This document shows positions 18,306 through 28,196 of a stretch of 59,658 bases of DNA, one piece after another. Source of the DNA: Ignavibacteria bacterium (lineage in GTDB: Bacteria > Bacteroidota > Ignavibacteria > Ignavibacteriales > Ignavibacteriaceae); contig JAUYAB010000080.1 in assembly GCA_030693705.1 (NCBI GenBank), positions 1 through 59,658 of the forward strand. The letters run 5' to 3'. The notes beneath the pieces are model-generated. The model worked only from the letters and a program-made list of their open reading frames with translations, made no database searches and was not told the origin of the DNA. Each line of letters begins with the position of its first letter. Position 1 is the first letter of the stretch. A program made the translations under genes and the position numbers.

Positions 18306-19487
18306 ATGAAACGGATTCTTGAATGCTTTTTACTAATTTTAATATTTTCGTTCGCTATAAATGCACAATCAGTCATGAACAATATTGAAGATCAAATTCT
18401 TGAAGTAAAAAATACTTTCGCTCCAGACAAGCGCACCGCAATCTTTGATGTACATGTTGCGGAAGATTCCGGCAGTTATGTTTTAACCGGCGAAACCAAC
18501 TTAACCAACGCACTAATTTTTTTGATGAATAAACTTTCACCTCTCACTATCAAGGATGAAGTGAAAAAATTACCGGATGAAAATCTTGGAGGCAAAAATT
18601 GGGGAATTATAAATATTTCCGTAGCAAATATTCGTACAAAACCGGAACATTCTGCTGAGATGGCAACACAGGCATTGCTTGGAACGATCGTTAAACTTTA
18701 TAAGAAAACAGACGATGGCTGGTATTTAGTTCAGACACCCGATGACTATATAAGCTGGGTTGATGGGGACGCAATCGAAAGGGTAAAGAAAGGGGAAGCT
18801 GATGATTGGAAAAATGCTGCGAAAATAATTTTCACTCCAAATTATGGTTCGGCTTTTGAAAATCCGCTTCCTAAAAGCGGGGTTGTCTCTGATTTAGTAT
18901 TCGGAAATCTTTTAAAGCTTTCAAAAACAGAAGATGATTTTTATTTAGTTGAATTTCCGGATGGTCGAACAGCCAAAATCAAAAAGAGTGAAGCAGAACT
19001 TTTTTCGGATTGGGCAAAAAACCGACAGTGTACTGAAGAAAATATTATTTCCACCGCAAAGAAATTTATGGGAATACCTTACTTATGGGGAGGAACTTCC
19101 GCAAAAGGGTTGGATTGCAGCGGCTTCACTAAAACTGTTTACTTTGCAAATGGCATCGTTCTACCTCGCGACGCCTCACAGCAAGTATTTATCGGCGAGA
19201 CTATCGATACCGAAAATGGATTTTCAAATTTGCAGCCGGGAGATTTATTATTCTTCGGCTTTTCCGGCTCGGCAAATCGCAAAGAACGAATTACACATGT
19301 AGCAATTTATCTTGGTGATAGTGAGTTTATTCACGCTTCAGGAAGAGTAAGAATCAATAGTTTTGATAAGTCAAAAACTAATTTCAGTAAACACCGGTTA
19401 ACAACTTTTATACGGGCTAAAAGAATAGTTTCTTCCATTGGAAAGAACGGCGTTGAATTAATTGAGTCAAATCAATATTATAAATAG
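18306..19487 (+). CDS. NlpC/P60 murein peptidase with SH3 domains
   Basis: The 393-residue secreted protein has a signal peptide (cleavage after NAQ, residue 21), a helical region, two bacterial SH3-like domains (about residues 98-155 and 170-235) and a C-terminal NlpC/P60 domain. The catalytic set is C271 in GLDCSGF, H331 in THVAIYLGD and H343 in FIHASG. Such enzymes cut the gamma-D-Glu to diamino-acid bond of wall peptides, releasing L-Ala-gamma-D-Glu. The next gene encodes the epimerase for that dipeptide, so this is a YkfC-like partner (YkfC-YkfB pairing in Bacillus). Only seven bases separate the genes. Confidence 0.9.
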   Translation: MKRILECFLLILIFSFAINAQSVMNNIEDQILEVKNTFAPDKRTAIFDVHVAEDSGSYVLTGETNLTNALIFLMNKLSPLTIKDEVKKLPDENLGGKNWGIINISVANIRTKPEHSAEMATQALLGTIVKLYKKTDDGWYLVQTPDDYISWVDGDAIERVKKGEADDWKNAAKIIFTPNYGSAFENPLPKSGVVSDLVFGNLLKLSKTEDDFYLVEFPDGRTAKIKKSEAELFSDWAKNRQCTEENIISTAKKFMGIPYLWGGTSAKGLDCSGFTKTVYFANGIVLPRDASQQVFIGETIDTENGFSNLQPGDLLFFGFSGSANRKERITHVAIYLGDSEFIHASGRVRINSFDKSKTNFSKHRLTTFIRAKRIVSSIGKNGVELIESNQYYK

Positions 19488-19494
19488 GAAAGTT

Positions 19495-20631
19495 ATGCAG
19501 CAGAACAGAAGAAATTTTATTAAAACATCGGGGTTTGCGGTAGGAACGCTTTTAGGTTCATCTTTTCCGGTAAATATTTTTTCAAAAGGAATTTCAAAAA
19601 CTATGAAGTCATCAAAAATACAATTGCGGTTTCGCCCTTACACATTAGAATTGAAACATGTTTTTACAATCGCAACCAGCTCCCGCACCACGACCCCCGT
19701 TATGCTTACGGAAGTTGAATACGACGGAATAATAGGTTACGGTGAAGCTTCAATGCCCCCGTATCTTGGAGAATCTCAAGAAACTGCAGCGGCATTTCTT
19801 GCTAAAGTAAATTTATCACAGTTTGAAAATCCGTTTGAGCTTGAAAAAATTCTTACTTATGTCGATTCGATTGATGTGAAAAATCAAGCTGCGAAAGCCG
19901 CTGTTGATATTGCCATGCATGACCTGGTAGGCAAACTAATGCATCAACCCTGGTACAACATTTGGGGATTTGATAAAACTAATACGCCGGTAACTTCGTA
20001 CACTATCGGTATCGATAAACCAGATGTTGTTCGTCAAAAAGTTAAAGAAGCTGAAGAATATAAAATATTAAAAGTAAAACTCGGAAGAGACACCGATAAA
20101 GAGATGATTGAAACTATTCGTTCGGTTACAGATAAACCGATCACCGTTGATGTGAATCAAGGTTGGAAAGATAAAAATCTCGCTTTAGAGATGGCTCATT
20201 GGTTAAAAGAAAGAAATATTTTGTTCCTCGAACAACCAATGCCAAAAGAAAATATTGACGATAACGCATGGCTTACCGAACATTCTCCGCTTCCAACCAT
20301 CGGTGATGAAGCTGTTCAACGTTTACCGGATGTGATAAAAGCAAAAGGGGTTTATTCAGGAATCAACATTAAACTAATGAAAAGCACTGGCATGCGCGAA
20401 GCATACAAAATGTTGTTGCTTGCCCGCTCATTCGGGATGAAAGTTATGTTAGGCTGCATGACGGAAACCTCGTGCGCTATTTCCGCTGCAGCGCATCTTT
20501 CTCCCATGGTTGATTGGGCTGATCTTGATGGAGCTTTACTGATCGGGAATGACCTGTTCTCGGGTACAAAAATTATTAACGGGCGTGTGACCTTAAACGA
20601 TTTACCTGGAATCGGCATAGCAAAATTGTAG
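19495..20631 (+). CDS. L-Ala-D/L-Glu dipeptide epimerase with Tat signal
   Basis: The start is the ATG at 19495, after AGGAAAG; a TTG at 19462 in the same frame lies inside the previous gene. The 378-residue product begins with a twin-arginine leader (NRRNFIKTSGFAVGTLLG) and continues as an enolase-superfamily enzyme. The epimerase bases are K193/K195 (LKVKLG) and K293 (NIKLMKSTGM). Metal ligands are D219 (TVDVNQGW), E246 (FLEQPMP) and D271 (IGDEAV). It interconverts L-Ala-D-Glu and L-Ala-L-Glu during murein recycling. The Tat leader is unusual for an enzyme normally thought of as cytoplasmic and suggests folding with metal before export to the periplasm, beside the NlpC/P60 peptidase. Confidence 0.85.
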   Translation: MQQNRRNFIKTSGFAVGTLLGSSFPVNIFSKGISKTMKSSKIQLRFRPYTLELKHVFTIATSSRTTTPVMLTEVEYDGIIGYGEASMPPYLGESQETAAAFLAKVNLSQFENPFELEKILTYVDSIDVKNQAAKAAVDIAMHDLVGKLMHQPWYNIWGFDKTNTPVTSYTIGIDKPDVVRQKVKEAEEYKILKVKLGRDTDKEMIETIRSVTDKPITVDVNQGWKDKNLALEMAHWLKERNILFLEQPMPKENIDDNAWLTEHSPLPTIGDEAVQRLPDVIKAKGVYSGINIKLMKSTGMREAYKMLLLARSFGMKVMLGCMTETSCAISAAAHLSPMVDWADLDGALLIGNDLFSGTKIINGRVTLNDLPGIGIAKL

Positions 20632-20646
20632 GTTCATTTTATCAAC

Positions 20647-22311
20647 ATGGCAAACAACTTTATGATCAAAAAAAATCTTCTCCAATTAATTTTTGTTTTC
20701 ATTTCTTTAGTGCAAATGAGCTGCACCGCTGCGGTTGGTGATGGAATTTTTATTAGAGCAAATCAAGTTGGTTTTTTACCAGATGATATTAAAACCGCCA
20801 CCATCATGTCGAAAAGTAATCTCTCGAATTCTTTTTTTACTATTATTGATGCTGCAAATGAAAGAAATGTTTATAAAAATAAAATTGATACGAATAGAGG
20901 GAATTGGGGAAGGTACTCTTTTACTTATCAAATTGATTTTTCCGGATTAACAACAGCCGGCATTTATTACATAGCTATTGCAGATAAAAAGTATTTCACT
21001 TTTAAAGTTTCAAAAGATATTTATCAAGGAATAACCGATTCTCTTTTGCTCTTTCTAAAAGTTCAACGATGTGGACCTACAAAACCATATCTCCATCAAC
21101 CATGTCATCTCTCTGATTCACCTCAAGTAGTTGGCGATGCAGCCATTGGCGGCATTGATGTTACAGGTGGTTGGCATGATGCGGGGGATTATATTAAATT
21201 TTTAAATTCTACCGCTTATACTACTTATATGCTTCTGTTCAGTTATGAATTTGATAAAGCGAAATTTGAATTTGATAGAAATAAAAACAACGAACCGGAC
21301 GTACTCGAAGAAGCAAAGGTTGGAATAGATTGGATACTTAGAGCTTACTATAAAAAGGGTAAATTTATAACTCAAGTGCAAGATATGGACGATCATACAC
21401 AGACATGGCGCTTGCCTGAGAATGATTCGTTAAAATACGATCGTCCCGCTTATCCCGGTATTGGCAAGAATATGGTTGGATTAGTTTCCGCAACACTTTC
21501 GTTAGCTTCAAGGATTTGGCGGGACAGATTTTCCGATAAAAAAGATGCAGATAAGTGGTTAGCCCTTGCGAAGGAAATTTATCAAGTTAGAAATCAAGTT
21601 CCGAATGTTGATGTGGTTCAATCCGGCATGTACCAGGATTCCCGTTTTTGGGGAAAACTTGCGCTTGGAGCAATAGAACTTTACAAATCAACTAAAGAGA
21701 CAAAATATTTAACCGATTCTTTTGTTTATGGCGACAGTGCAAAATCAGATTATTGGTGGAGTTGGGGAGACATTGACGCTTTGGCTCACTTTAGAATTGC
21801 AGAACACAATCCTCGTTTTAAGAATTATCTTCAGAATAACTTAATTGCGTTTAACGAAAATAAAAATAAGATGATCTTTGGAGAGGGAACCGTTTATTCA
21901 TGGGGCACTACAAACACTTTTCTTGGTATTGCTTTGCAGGCTATTCTATGGAAAAAACTGATGCACGATTCAGAATATGATACCCTCAAATACTTTCAGC
22001 GAGATTATGTGTTGGGAAAAAATCCCTGGGGCATTTCTTTTATATATAATATCGGAAATAAGTTCAGCAAAAAATTTCACTCACAAATTGCTTACCTCAA
22101 CGGTGGGTACCTTCCAGGGGCGGTTTCTGCGGGTCCGGCGCCCAAAGCGATCTTAGACAATTATCAAATCGAAAGATCTGATTACAGTTATGCGGAGTTT
22201 AACGGCGAGAACGTTCTCTACTTTGATGATAAAGCAGACTACATTACCAATGAACCGACCATAGTTTCAAATGCAACAGCGATATTTGTGTTCGGAGAGT
22301 TAGCTCGATAG
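20647..22311 (+). CDS. GH9 endoglucanase-type hydrolase, secreted, possibly lipoprotein
   Basis: The protein has a signal peptide that may end at a lipobox-like LVQMSC (C26), then an N-terminal Ig-like domain (about residues 32-122, starting IFIRANQVGFLP) and a GH9 catalytic domain. The catalytic aspartates are in GGWHDAGDY (D178, D181) and the proton donor is E536 in ITNEPTIVSN. GH9 enzymes cleave beta-1,4-glucans; some members act on glucosamine oligomers or other beta-glycans. The start may be the ATG at 20647 or that at 20662. It lies 15 bases after the epimerase gene and may be in the same operon, though the substrates differ. Confidence 0.88.
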   Translation: MANNFMIKKNLLQLIFVFISLVQMSCTAAVGDGIFIRANQVGFLPDDIKTATIMSKSNLSNSFFTIIDAANERNVYKNKIDTNRGNWGRYSFTYQIDFSGLTTAGIYYIAIADKKYFTFKVSKDIYQGITDSLLLFLKVQRCGPTKPYLHQPCHLSDSPQVVGDAAIGGIDVTGGWHDAGDYIKFLNSTAYTTYMLLFSYEFDKAKFEFDRNKNNEPDVLEEAKVGIDWILRAYYKKGKFITQVQDMDDHTQTWRLPENDSLKYDRPAYPGIGKNMVGLVSATLSLASRIWRDRFSDKKDADKWLALAKEIYQVRNQVPNVDVVQSGMYQDSRFWGKLALGAIELYKSTKETKYLTDSFVYGDSAKSDYWWSWGDIDALAHFRIAEHNPRFKNYLQNNLIAFNENKNKMIFGEGTVYSWGTTNTFLGIALQAILWKKLMHDSEYDTLKYFQRDYVLGKNPWGISFIYNIGNKFSKKFHSQIAYLNGGYLPGAVSAGPAPKAILDNYQIERSDYSYAEFNGENVLYFDDKADYITNEPTIVSNATAIFVFGELAR

Positions 22312-22456
22312 CGTTGTTCTATTTTGATGCAATTCAATTTATTTTTCTCTGAATGAGACAAAGCTTCATAAGTTTCTATCTAAAAACAGTTGATAAACAA
22401 AAGATATTTCAGGCATAACGTTTGTTACCTCTTTGTATGAAAAAAGAGAAATCTAT

Positions 22457-23725
22457 ATGAAAAAGAAATTAAATCTGGTACCTACCGGTATAAGTCTGGT
22501 TGATAAAGCCTGGGGTGGTTTTTATCGCGGAGGCACTTATCTCTTAATCGGACAAAGAAAATCCGGTAAAACTTTGCTCGGACTTCAATACGCAATGGAA
22601 AGCGCAAAGAATAAAGAAGTTTGCCTCTTTTTCACCAGCATGCGTCCGAAAGATTTAATGATCCATGCTGCATCTATCGACTTTGATTTACAATCTTATA
22701 TGAATCAGAATTTAGTTATCGTAGTTCGTGTAGCTCCTCCAACTGAAATTTATGAATCCGGCAACCCGGATAATTTTTTAATTGAATACTTAAATGATAT
22801 CGTAACCGTTGTCGATCAATATCAACCCAATAGATTAATATTTGATGAATTAACGCATTTCATTGGTTTTGAAAATCCCCAATCATTGGAACATACCTTT
22901 TTGCAGACTATTGAAACGATAGAAGAAAAGAATGTTACAAGTCTTTTTGTTGTAGCTGAACCGGCAACACCATTAGCACAAATTCTCGTAGACGGAATTG
23001 TTCAACATTCAACAGCAGTGATCTATCTACAAAAACAAACCGATGAAGGAGGCAAAGCCACAGGCGGAAGAGCTACCATTACTCCGAACATTGGGCATAC
23101 GGAAGGACAATTTGTTACCGATTATTATATTGAACCCTATAAAGGTATCTATTTCGATTTTGAACAAACCCCAAAATTCCAAAATCCATTTCCGGTTGTA
23201 AATACAGTAGAATTGCAGAAGCAAGAACAACCGGCGTTTATGCCTCCGTCAGCGCAATCCTCTAAATATAAACCGCTGACTAACATTGATGTTATTCCGG
23301 AGAAATTCTCTTTTTCAAATATTTATGATTTAAATGATTTTACATTAATTCTTAATAATCAGATAGCGCTATATAAAAGTACGGGTCAACCGTTCACTCT
23401 TTTTTCTATTAAACTTGATGAGATTGCGGAACGTCAGAAAATTCTAACGATCAATCAACTACAGAATGCAATTCGCTTATCCACCGATAAAAAAGATAAA
23501 CTGTGTATTGTAAGCAACAAAATTTTAATCTTAATGAGCAAAGCTGATGATAAAACGCTCAACCAATTAGTTTCTAAAATAAGAAGTAATCTACCTAACT
23601 CGGATCCAAAATTTCAAGAAGTGCTCATGAATTATATTTTTGCATGCACTTATCAGGTAAATGAAAAAGCTGAAAATGCAGAATATATTTTACACGAAAT
23701 TTTAGAAGACGAGCCTTCAAGGTAA
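22457..23725 (+). CDS. KaiC-like ATPase fused to a degenerate GGDEF-like domain
   Basis: The ATG at 22457 is preferred over a TTG at 22433 in the same frame. Residues 1-225 form a single RecA/KaiC-type ATPase domain with Walker A GQRKSGKT (32-39) and Walker B RLIFDE (D130, E131). After a proline/glutamine linker, residues 290-415 show the secondary-structure pattern and opening strand of a diguanylate-cyclase fold (FTLFSIKLDEI) but lack GGDEF and any I-site. The gene overlaps the exporter gene by one base (TAATG), so it is probably part of the exopolysaccharide locus. It could sense nucleotide state and switch export or synthesis. The GGDEF relation is inferred from pattern only. Confidence 0.7.
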   Translation: MKKKLNLVPTGISLVDKAWGGFYRGGTYLLIGQRKSGKTLLGLQYAMESAKNKEVCLFFTSMRPKDLMIHAASIDFDLQSYMNQNLVIVVRVAPPTEIYESGNPDNFLIEYLNDIVTVVDQYQPNRLIFDELTHFIGFENPQSLEHTFLQTIETIEEKNVTSLFVVAEPATPLAQILVDGIVQHSTAVIYLQKQTDEGGKATGGRATITPNIGHTEGQFVTDYYIEPYKGIYFDFEQTPKFQNPFPVVNTVELQKQEQPAFMPPSAQSSKYKPLTNIDVIPEKFSFSNIYDLNDFTLILNNQIALYKSTGQPFTLFSIKLDEIAERQKILTINQLQNAIRLSTDKKDKLCIVSNKILILMSKADDKTLNQLVSKIRSNLPNSDPKFQEVLMNYIFACTYQVNEKAENAEYILHEILEDEPSR

Positions 23726-26616
23726 TGAGACTCGAAATGCAACGGAATTCCCTCACAATTCTTTTCCTTTTGTTACTTTCTACGTTTGTTTTTTCACAGA
23801 CAAAAATTGAAGTAATACGTAGTGAAGCAATCCGACAGATGAAGATCGGAAAGTATGGAGAAGCAATTGATCTACTAAATAAAGTAGTTTCAGCGCTTCC
23901 ACAAGAAGTTGAAGGGTATAATCTCCGGGGATTATGTTATGAACAAAGAGATCAGTTAGAACAAGCTGTTTATGATTTTCGCGCAGCAAGGAAAATTGCC
24001 CCCAAAAACCAAGAAGTAGCAAAAAATTTAGCCAGAGCCACAAAAAATTGGTACGATCAACTTTATTTAAAAATTGAAGGTCATCGGAGAGAAATTGCTA
24101 TTAATCCGGCAAAACCAATAAATTATTTAGAAATTGGAAAATGTTATAAACATTTAGGACAATGGACGACAGCGGAAGTTTGGTACGATGAATATTTGAA
24201 GAGAGAAGATGGCTCCGCAGATGAGATAATAAGATATACGGAGATTCTCGCCAGAAATGAACATATAGAAAAAGGGGAAAAAATCCTAAAAATCTATGTT
24301 GCCAGATACCCGGAAGATCACCGATTATGGAGCCGGTACGGTTTTTTTACATTTTGGCTTGGAAAGAAAAAAATAGCGTTGAAAGCTTTTGAAACCGCAC
24401 TTTCATTCCGCCCTTATTTTAAAGAAGCGATGGAAGGTTATGATCTGGCAAGAGATAGAGGCTACACCTACACATTTTTTGATACCACCTATCGCAAGTG
24501 GGAGAAACAAGCTCAACAAAAACAAGAGTATATCATCGATAAATACTATCGGATGGTGAAAAAAAATCCTACTGACCACGAAACAAGATTTTCTCTTGTA
24601 ACCGAATTGAATAAAGCTAAACGATATGAAGAGGCATATCAGCAATTGGTATACCTACAACCAAAATATGGTGAATCCGAACAATTTACGGCACTTTGGG
24701 ACTCTATAGTGGTTGAGCGAGAACGATTATTTAATGAAAGAAAAAATGAATATGCCATTAAGTTTGAAAAAAATCCCGCCGACAAAGAAGCAGCATTGTT
24801 TTTAGCGGATGCTTATTCAAACTTAAGTTTTTATGATAGTGCAATAGTTACGCTTGAAAAATTTAAAGAAGTTGCCGGTGGAACTCATAATGATGTAAAT
24901 TTTAAAATTGCTCAATATGCTGCATGGAATAAGGATTGGGAAAAATCGAATATCAACTTAGATGAAGTGCTAAAAAATGATCCAAATAATCCGGGATATC
25001 AACTTCTTCGCGGGCAGTTAAATGTTTGGACTCAAAAAGACTTAGATGTTGCAGAAAAATATTTCAACAACTATTTAGAGAAAAATCCCAAAAGTCTGGA
25101 AGCGCTACTTGGATTGGGCGCTTTATATCTTCAGAAAAAAGAATTTGCCAAATCTGAGATGTATGCCAACAGCGCGTATGGAATTGATTCCACTAACGAT
25201 GCAGTGACCCAGCTTTTAGCAGGCATTGAGTTTAACAAAATGCGGGATGAGCAAGATAAGCTTTTTAGTATCTTAAATGATGGCAGAAATTATTATTACG
25301 AAGGGAAGTGTGCGGAAGCTTTGCCAAAATATGATGAATTCCTTTCAAAGACGGAGAATGCAAACATCTATCAAAAAGAATACGCAGATGTTCAAGCTTG
25401 TGCCGGAAATTATTCCTCAGCCATTTCAATTTATAATCAATTATTAGATCAAAATTATGATTTTGACGTGGCACTATCACGGGCGAATGCTTATTACAAT
25501 GGAGCTGATTCTGCCACAGCTCTTAAAGAATATTTGAAACTGTCTGAAGAACAATCTGATAATTTTGATCTCAAAGTACTCATCGGTGATGCCTATTCCA
25601 AAAACAGAATGTTTTCGAAAGCCGAAGAACAGTATTCCGCATTATTAGATTCTACATCTGATACGACACAAATAGCCCTATTAAATAAAAGGTTAAGTTG
25701 GCTTCCACCTTCAGGTTTCAAATCATTTATTTCAACTTTCCCAAACTATTTAGGTATTTCGCCATACTTTTTCTTTTATAAAGATAACCAAAGTTTGGAT
25801 ATTAAAACCTATGGAACCCGTGTTGAATTCGGTTTGATCGGCGGTCTTTCAGCAGGAATCAATTTCCAAAGAACAACCTTCGTTTCACCTTTAACCACGG
25901 CTTATTTAACAAGCTCTAAATGGAATTTGTATTACAGAATAACTGAAAATATTTTGGCGGGTGCCGGATTTGGCGGTTATAACATTAATTACGGACTAAG
26001 AAGAAAAGGCTCTCTAAATGATCTCTTCTTACGTATTGAGAAAAAAGATGTCTACACTGCAACATTAACTTTTGAAGAAACTGACGCTGCCTTAGCTATT
26101 TTTTCAAATTATCTGGTAAGTCGTAATTACAGCGCCAAAACATTAAAGTTCAATGGACAGTATGAATCCAAAAATCATTTAAAACTTGTTGGGTATTACA
26201 ATTATATCACCCTATCTGATGGCAATAAAGGAAATGATCTTCTCCTCAGAATTGGTAAAAAGTTTTATGATCAGATTTATTTTGGATACGAATATTATTA
26301 TGCACAGTATAAATTTATACCATACATAACCGGAACTACGACAGCTTTGTATTACGCCCCCCAAAATTTCGAGTCGCACAGTCTTTGGGCAGAAGCTCTG
26401 GTTGAGAATAGTGATGAATTAAAAATAGAGGTAGGTGGGAAGATCGGTTACATCCCTTTAGGTGATTCAATGGTAAGAGAATTTTATCTTTCAGGTTCCT
26501 ATCACCCTATTTCACAGTTAACCATCAATGGACGACTGGGATTTGGCAGTACTTTTAGATACGATTATAGTTATAATTCGGTTTCTGCATCACTTTCTGC
26601 ATTCTGGAGCTTCTAA
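23725..26616 (+). CDS. TPR protein with C-terminal outer-membrane beta-barrel (PgaA/BcsC-like exporter)
   Basis: This 963-residue protein starts with a signal peptide (cleavage after FSQ, about residue 25). It then has a long array of tetratricopeptide repeats to about residue 660 (for example YGEAIDLLNKVV and AVYDFRAARKIAP), and ends in about 300 residues of amphipathic beta-strands closing with the terminal aromatic SFWSF of outer-membrane barrels. The layout, periplasmic TPR scaffold plus barrel, is that of the exopolysaccharide porins PgaA, BcsC and AlgK/AlgE. The processive glycosyltransferase gene follows 147 bases downstream. It most likely carries the finished polymer through the outer membrane. 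The barrel also resembles the YaiO family. Confidence 0.8.
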   Translation: MRLEMQRNSLTILFLLLLSTFVFSQTKIEVIRSEAIRQMKIGKYGEAIDLLNKVVSALPQEVEGYNLRGLCYEQRDQLEQAVYDFRAARKIAPKNQEVAKNLARATKNWYDQLYLKIEGHRREIAINPAKPINYLEIGKCYKHLGQWTTAEVWYDEYLKREDGSADEIIRYTEILARNEHIEKGEKILKIYVARYPEDHRLWSRYGFFTFWLGKKKIALKAFETALSFRPYFKEAMEGYDLARDRGYTYTFFDTTYRKWEKQAQQKQEYIIDKYYRMVKKNPTDHETRFSLVTELNKAKRYEEAYQQLVYLQPKYGESEQFTALWDSIVVERERLFNERKNEYAIKFEKNPADKEAALFLADAYSNLSFYDSAIVTLEKFKEVAGGTHNDVNFKIAQYAAWNKDWEKSNINLDEVLKNDPNNPGYQLLRGQLNVWTQKDLDVAEKYFNNYLEKNPKSLEALLGLGALYLQKKEFAKSEMYANSAYGIDSTNDAVTQLLAGIEFNKMRDEQDKLFSILNDGRNYYYEGKCAEALPKYDEFLSKTENANIYQKEYADVQACAGNYSSAISIYNQLLDQNYDFDVALSRANAYYNGADSATALKEYLKLSEEQSDNFDLKVLIGDAYSKNRMFSKAEEQYSALLDSTSDTTQIALLNKRLSWLPPSGFKSFISTFPNYLGISPYFFFYKDNQSLDIKTYGTRVEFGLIGGLSAGINFQRTTFVSPLTTAYLTSSKWNLYYRITENILAGAGFGGYNINYGLRRKGSLNDLFLRIEKKDVYTATLTFEETDAALAIFSNYLVSRNYSAKTLKFNGQYESKNHLKLVGYYNYITLSDGNKGNDLLLRIGKKFYDQIYFGYEYYYAQYKFIPYITGTTTALYYAPQNFESHSLWAEALVENSDELKIEVGGKIGYIPLGDSMVREFYLSGSYHPISQLTINGRLGFGSTFRYDYSYNSVSASLSAFWSF

Positions 26617-26763
26617 AATCTGTAAAATTTTGAGACAGCTTTTTAATTTATTCCTAATTTGAAACACTCCTTTTTAGCAAATCCTTCATTTTCATCATAA
26701 ATCTAATCTCTTTGATGTGGCATAAGAGTTGGTCAACTTATTAACACATAAAGAATTACTTAG

Positions 26764-28173
26764 ATGAATTTAAAACAAAATATAAGAAAGACCTCAATAA
26801 CCTTAACAAATACTCAGACTTCCAAAGCAGTGAAGGAAGATAGAGGAAAGTTGCTGAGGAAAAGGATCTATACAACGGGATTTTATTCTCTCGGATTAAT
26901 GATAGTTATTTATCTTACACTTCCTTATACTATTTTATCATTCGGCTCACTCCTTGAATATTCTACATTAGTTTCGCTTTTCATTTTTCTTATCGTACTT
27001 CTTTTTCGATATTTTTCAATTTTGGTAATGGCATACTTGTATATTAACAATTATACATTTAATAGAAAAGAAGGTTTCTATCCATTCGTATCCATTATAG
27101 TTCCCGTTTACAATGAAGGCAAAGTAATCGCGCAATCGGTTCGCTCTTTGTTGAATCTTGATTATTCAAATTATGAAATCATTGTTGTGAACGACGGCTC
27201 AACAGATAATACCTACGAAGTGGCTAAGCAAATGGTTGGTTACAAAAAAGGAAAATTTGGAGATGTTAAAGTATCGGTCATCAATAAACCAAACGGTGGC
27301 AAAGCAAAAGCATTAAATGCGGGGATTAGTTTTTCTAAAGCCGAGATCGTTTTGTGTATGGATGGTGATTCTCAATTATCCGAAGATTGCATCAGAACGG
27401 CAGTTAGACACTTTGTAGATCCTTCGATCGGTGCAGTTGCCGGTAATGTAAAAGTTCAGAATAGAAGAAAATTCTTTACGGATCTTCAAGCGCTTGAATA
27501 TATCGAAGGTTTGAACATGGCGCGTGCTGCACAAAGTTTTATGCGGTTAGTAAATATTATTCCGGGTCCTATCGGGTTATTTAGAAGAAAAGCAATTGAA
27601 GATGCAGGATATTATTCGAGTGATACTTTTGCTGAAGATGCCGACTTAACATTAAAACTACTTGCTCACGGCTGGAAAATCTTTTATGAACCACGTTCAA
27701 TTTCTTATACCGAAGCTCCGGAAAAATTACATGAGCTATTAAAACAACGGTATAGATGGACTCGCGGAATTCTTCAAGCTATTAGAAAACATAAAAAATT
27801 GTTGATTAATCCTACAATTAATTTTGGTGATACTTTTATCCTTTGGACAATGGTTTACGAAGCGTTAATTTGGCCAGCAATGAATATTTTTTCTAATCTC
27901 TTTTTTATTTTTGCAGCTTTATTTTATGGCTTTTCAAGTTTGATCTTTTTTTGGTGGGCTGGATTGGCGTTATTAGATATGTCAACAGCTCTTTATTGTA
28001 TTGCGGTAGAGAAGGAAGAAATCAGATTGATACCTTACGCAATCGTCTACCGTATGTTTTTCGTTTTAACAATTGATATTTGTAAGGCAATGTCCACAGT
28101 TGAAGAATTCTTAGGATTCGAAATGCAGTGGGGAAAGCTTGAGCGAATCGGTTTGAAACCGTTAGCTGAATAA
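26764..28173 (+). CDS. Processive family-2 glycosyltransferase (PgaC/BcsA-type synthase)
   Basis: The 469-residue membrane enzyme has two N-terminal membrane segments (about 40-60 and 68-92), a GT2 catalytic domain and two to three C-terminal segments. All processive-synthase motifs are present: D144 (VVNDGS), the DxD at D200/D202 (CMDGDS), D292 in FAEDADL and QRYRW at 328-332. This set polymerises a beta-linked glycan while threading it across the inner membrane, as in poly-GlcNAc, hyaluronan and cellulose synthases. There is no PilZ domain, so any c-di-GMP control must act through a partner. With the TPR/barrel exporter upstream and the deacetylase-like protein downstream, a poly-N-acetylhexosamine product is the simplest guess. 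Confidence 0.9.
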   Translation: MNLKQNIRKTSITLTNTQTSKAVKEDRGKLLRKRIYTTGFYSLGLMIVIYLTLPYTILSFGSLLEYSTLVSLFIFLIVLLFRYFSILVMAYLYINNYTFNRKEGFYPFVSIIVPVYNEGKVIAQSVRSLLNLDYSNYEIIVVNDGSTDNTYEVAKQMVGYKKGKFGDVKVSVINKPNGGKAKALNAGISFSKAEIVLCMDGDSQLSEDCIRTAVRHFVDPSIGAVAGNVKVQNRRKFFTDLQALEYIEGLNMARAAQSFMRLVNIIPGPIGLFRRKAIEDAGYYSSDTFAEDADLTLKLLAHGWKIFYEPRSISYTEAPEKLHELLKQRYRWTRGILQAIRKHKKLLINPTINFGDTFILWTMVYEALIWPAMNIFSNLFFIFAALFYGFSSLIFFWWAGLALLDMSTALYCIAVEKEEIRLIPYAIVYRMFFVLTIDICKAMSTVEEFLGFEMQWGKLERIGLKPLAE

Positions 28174-28196
28174 TTTTATATACAAAAGGTGAAATC

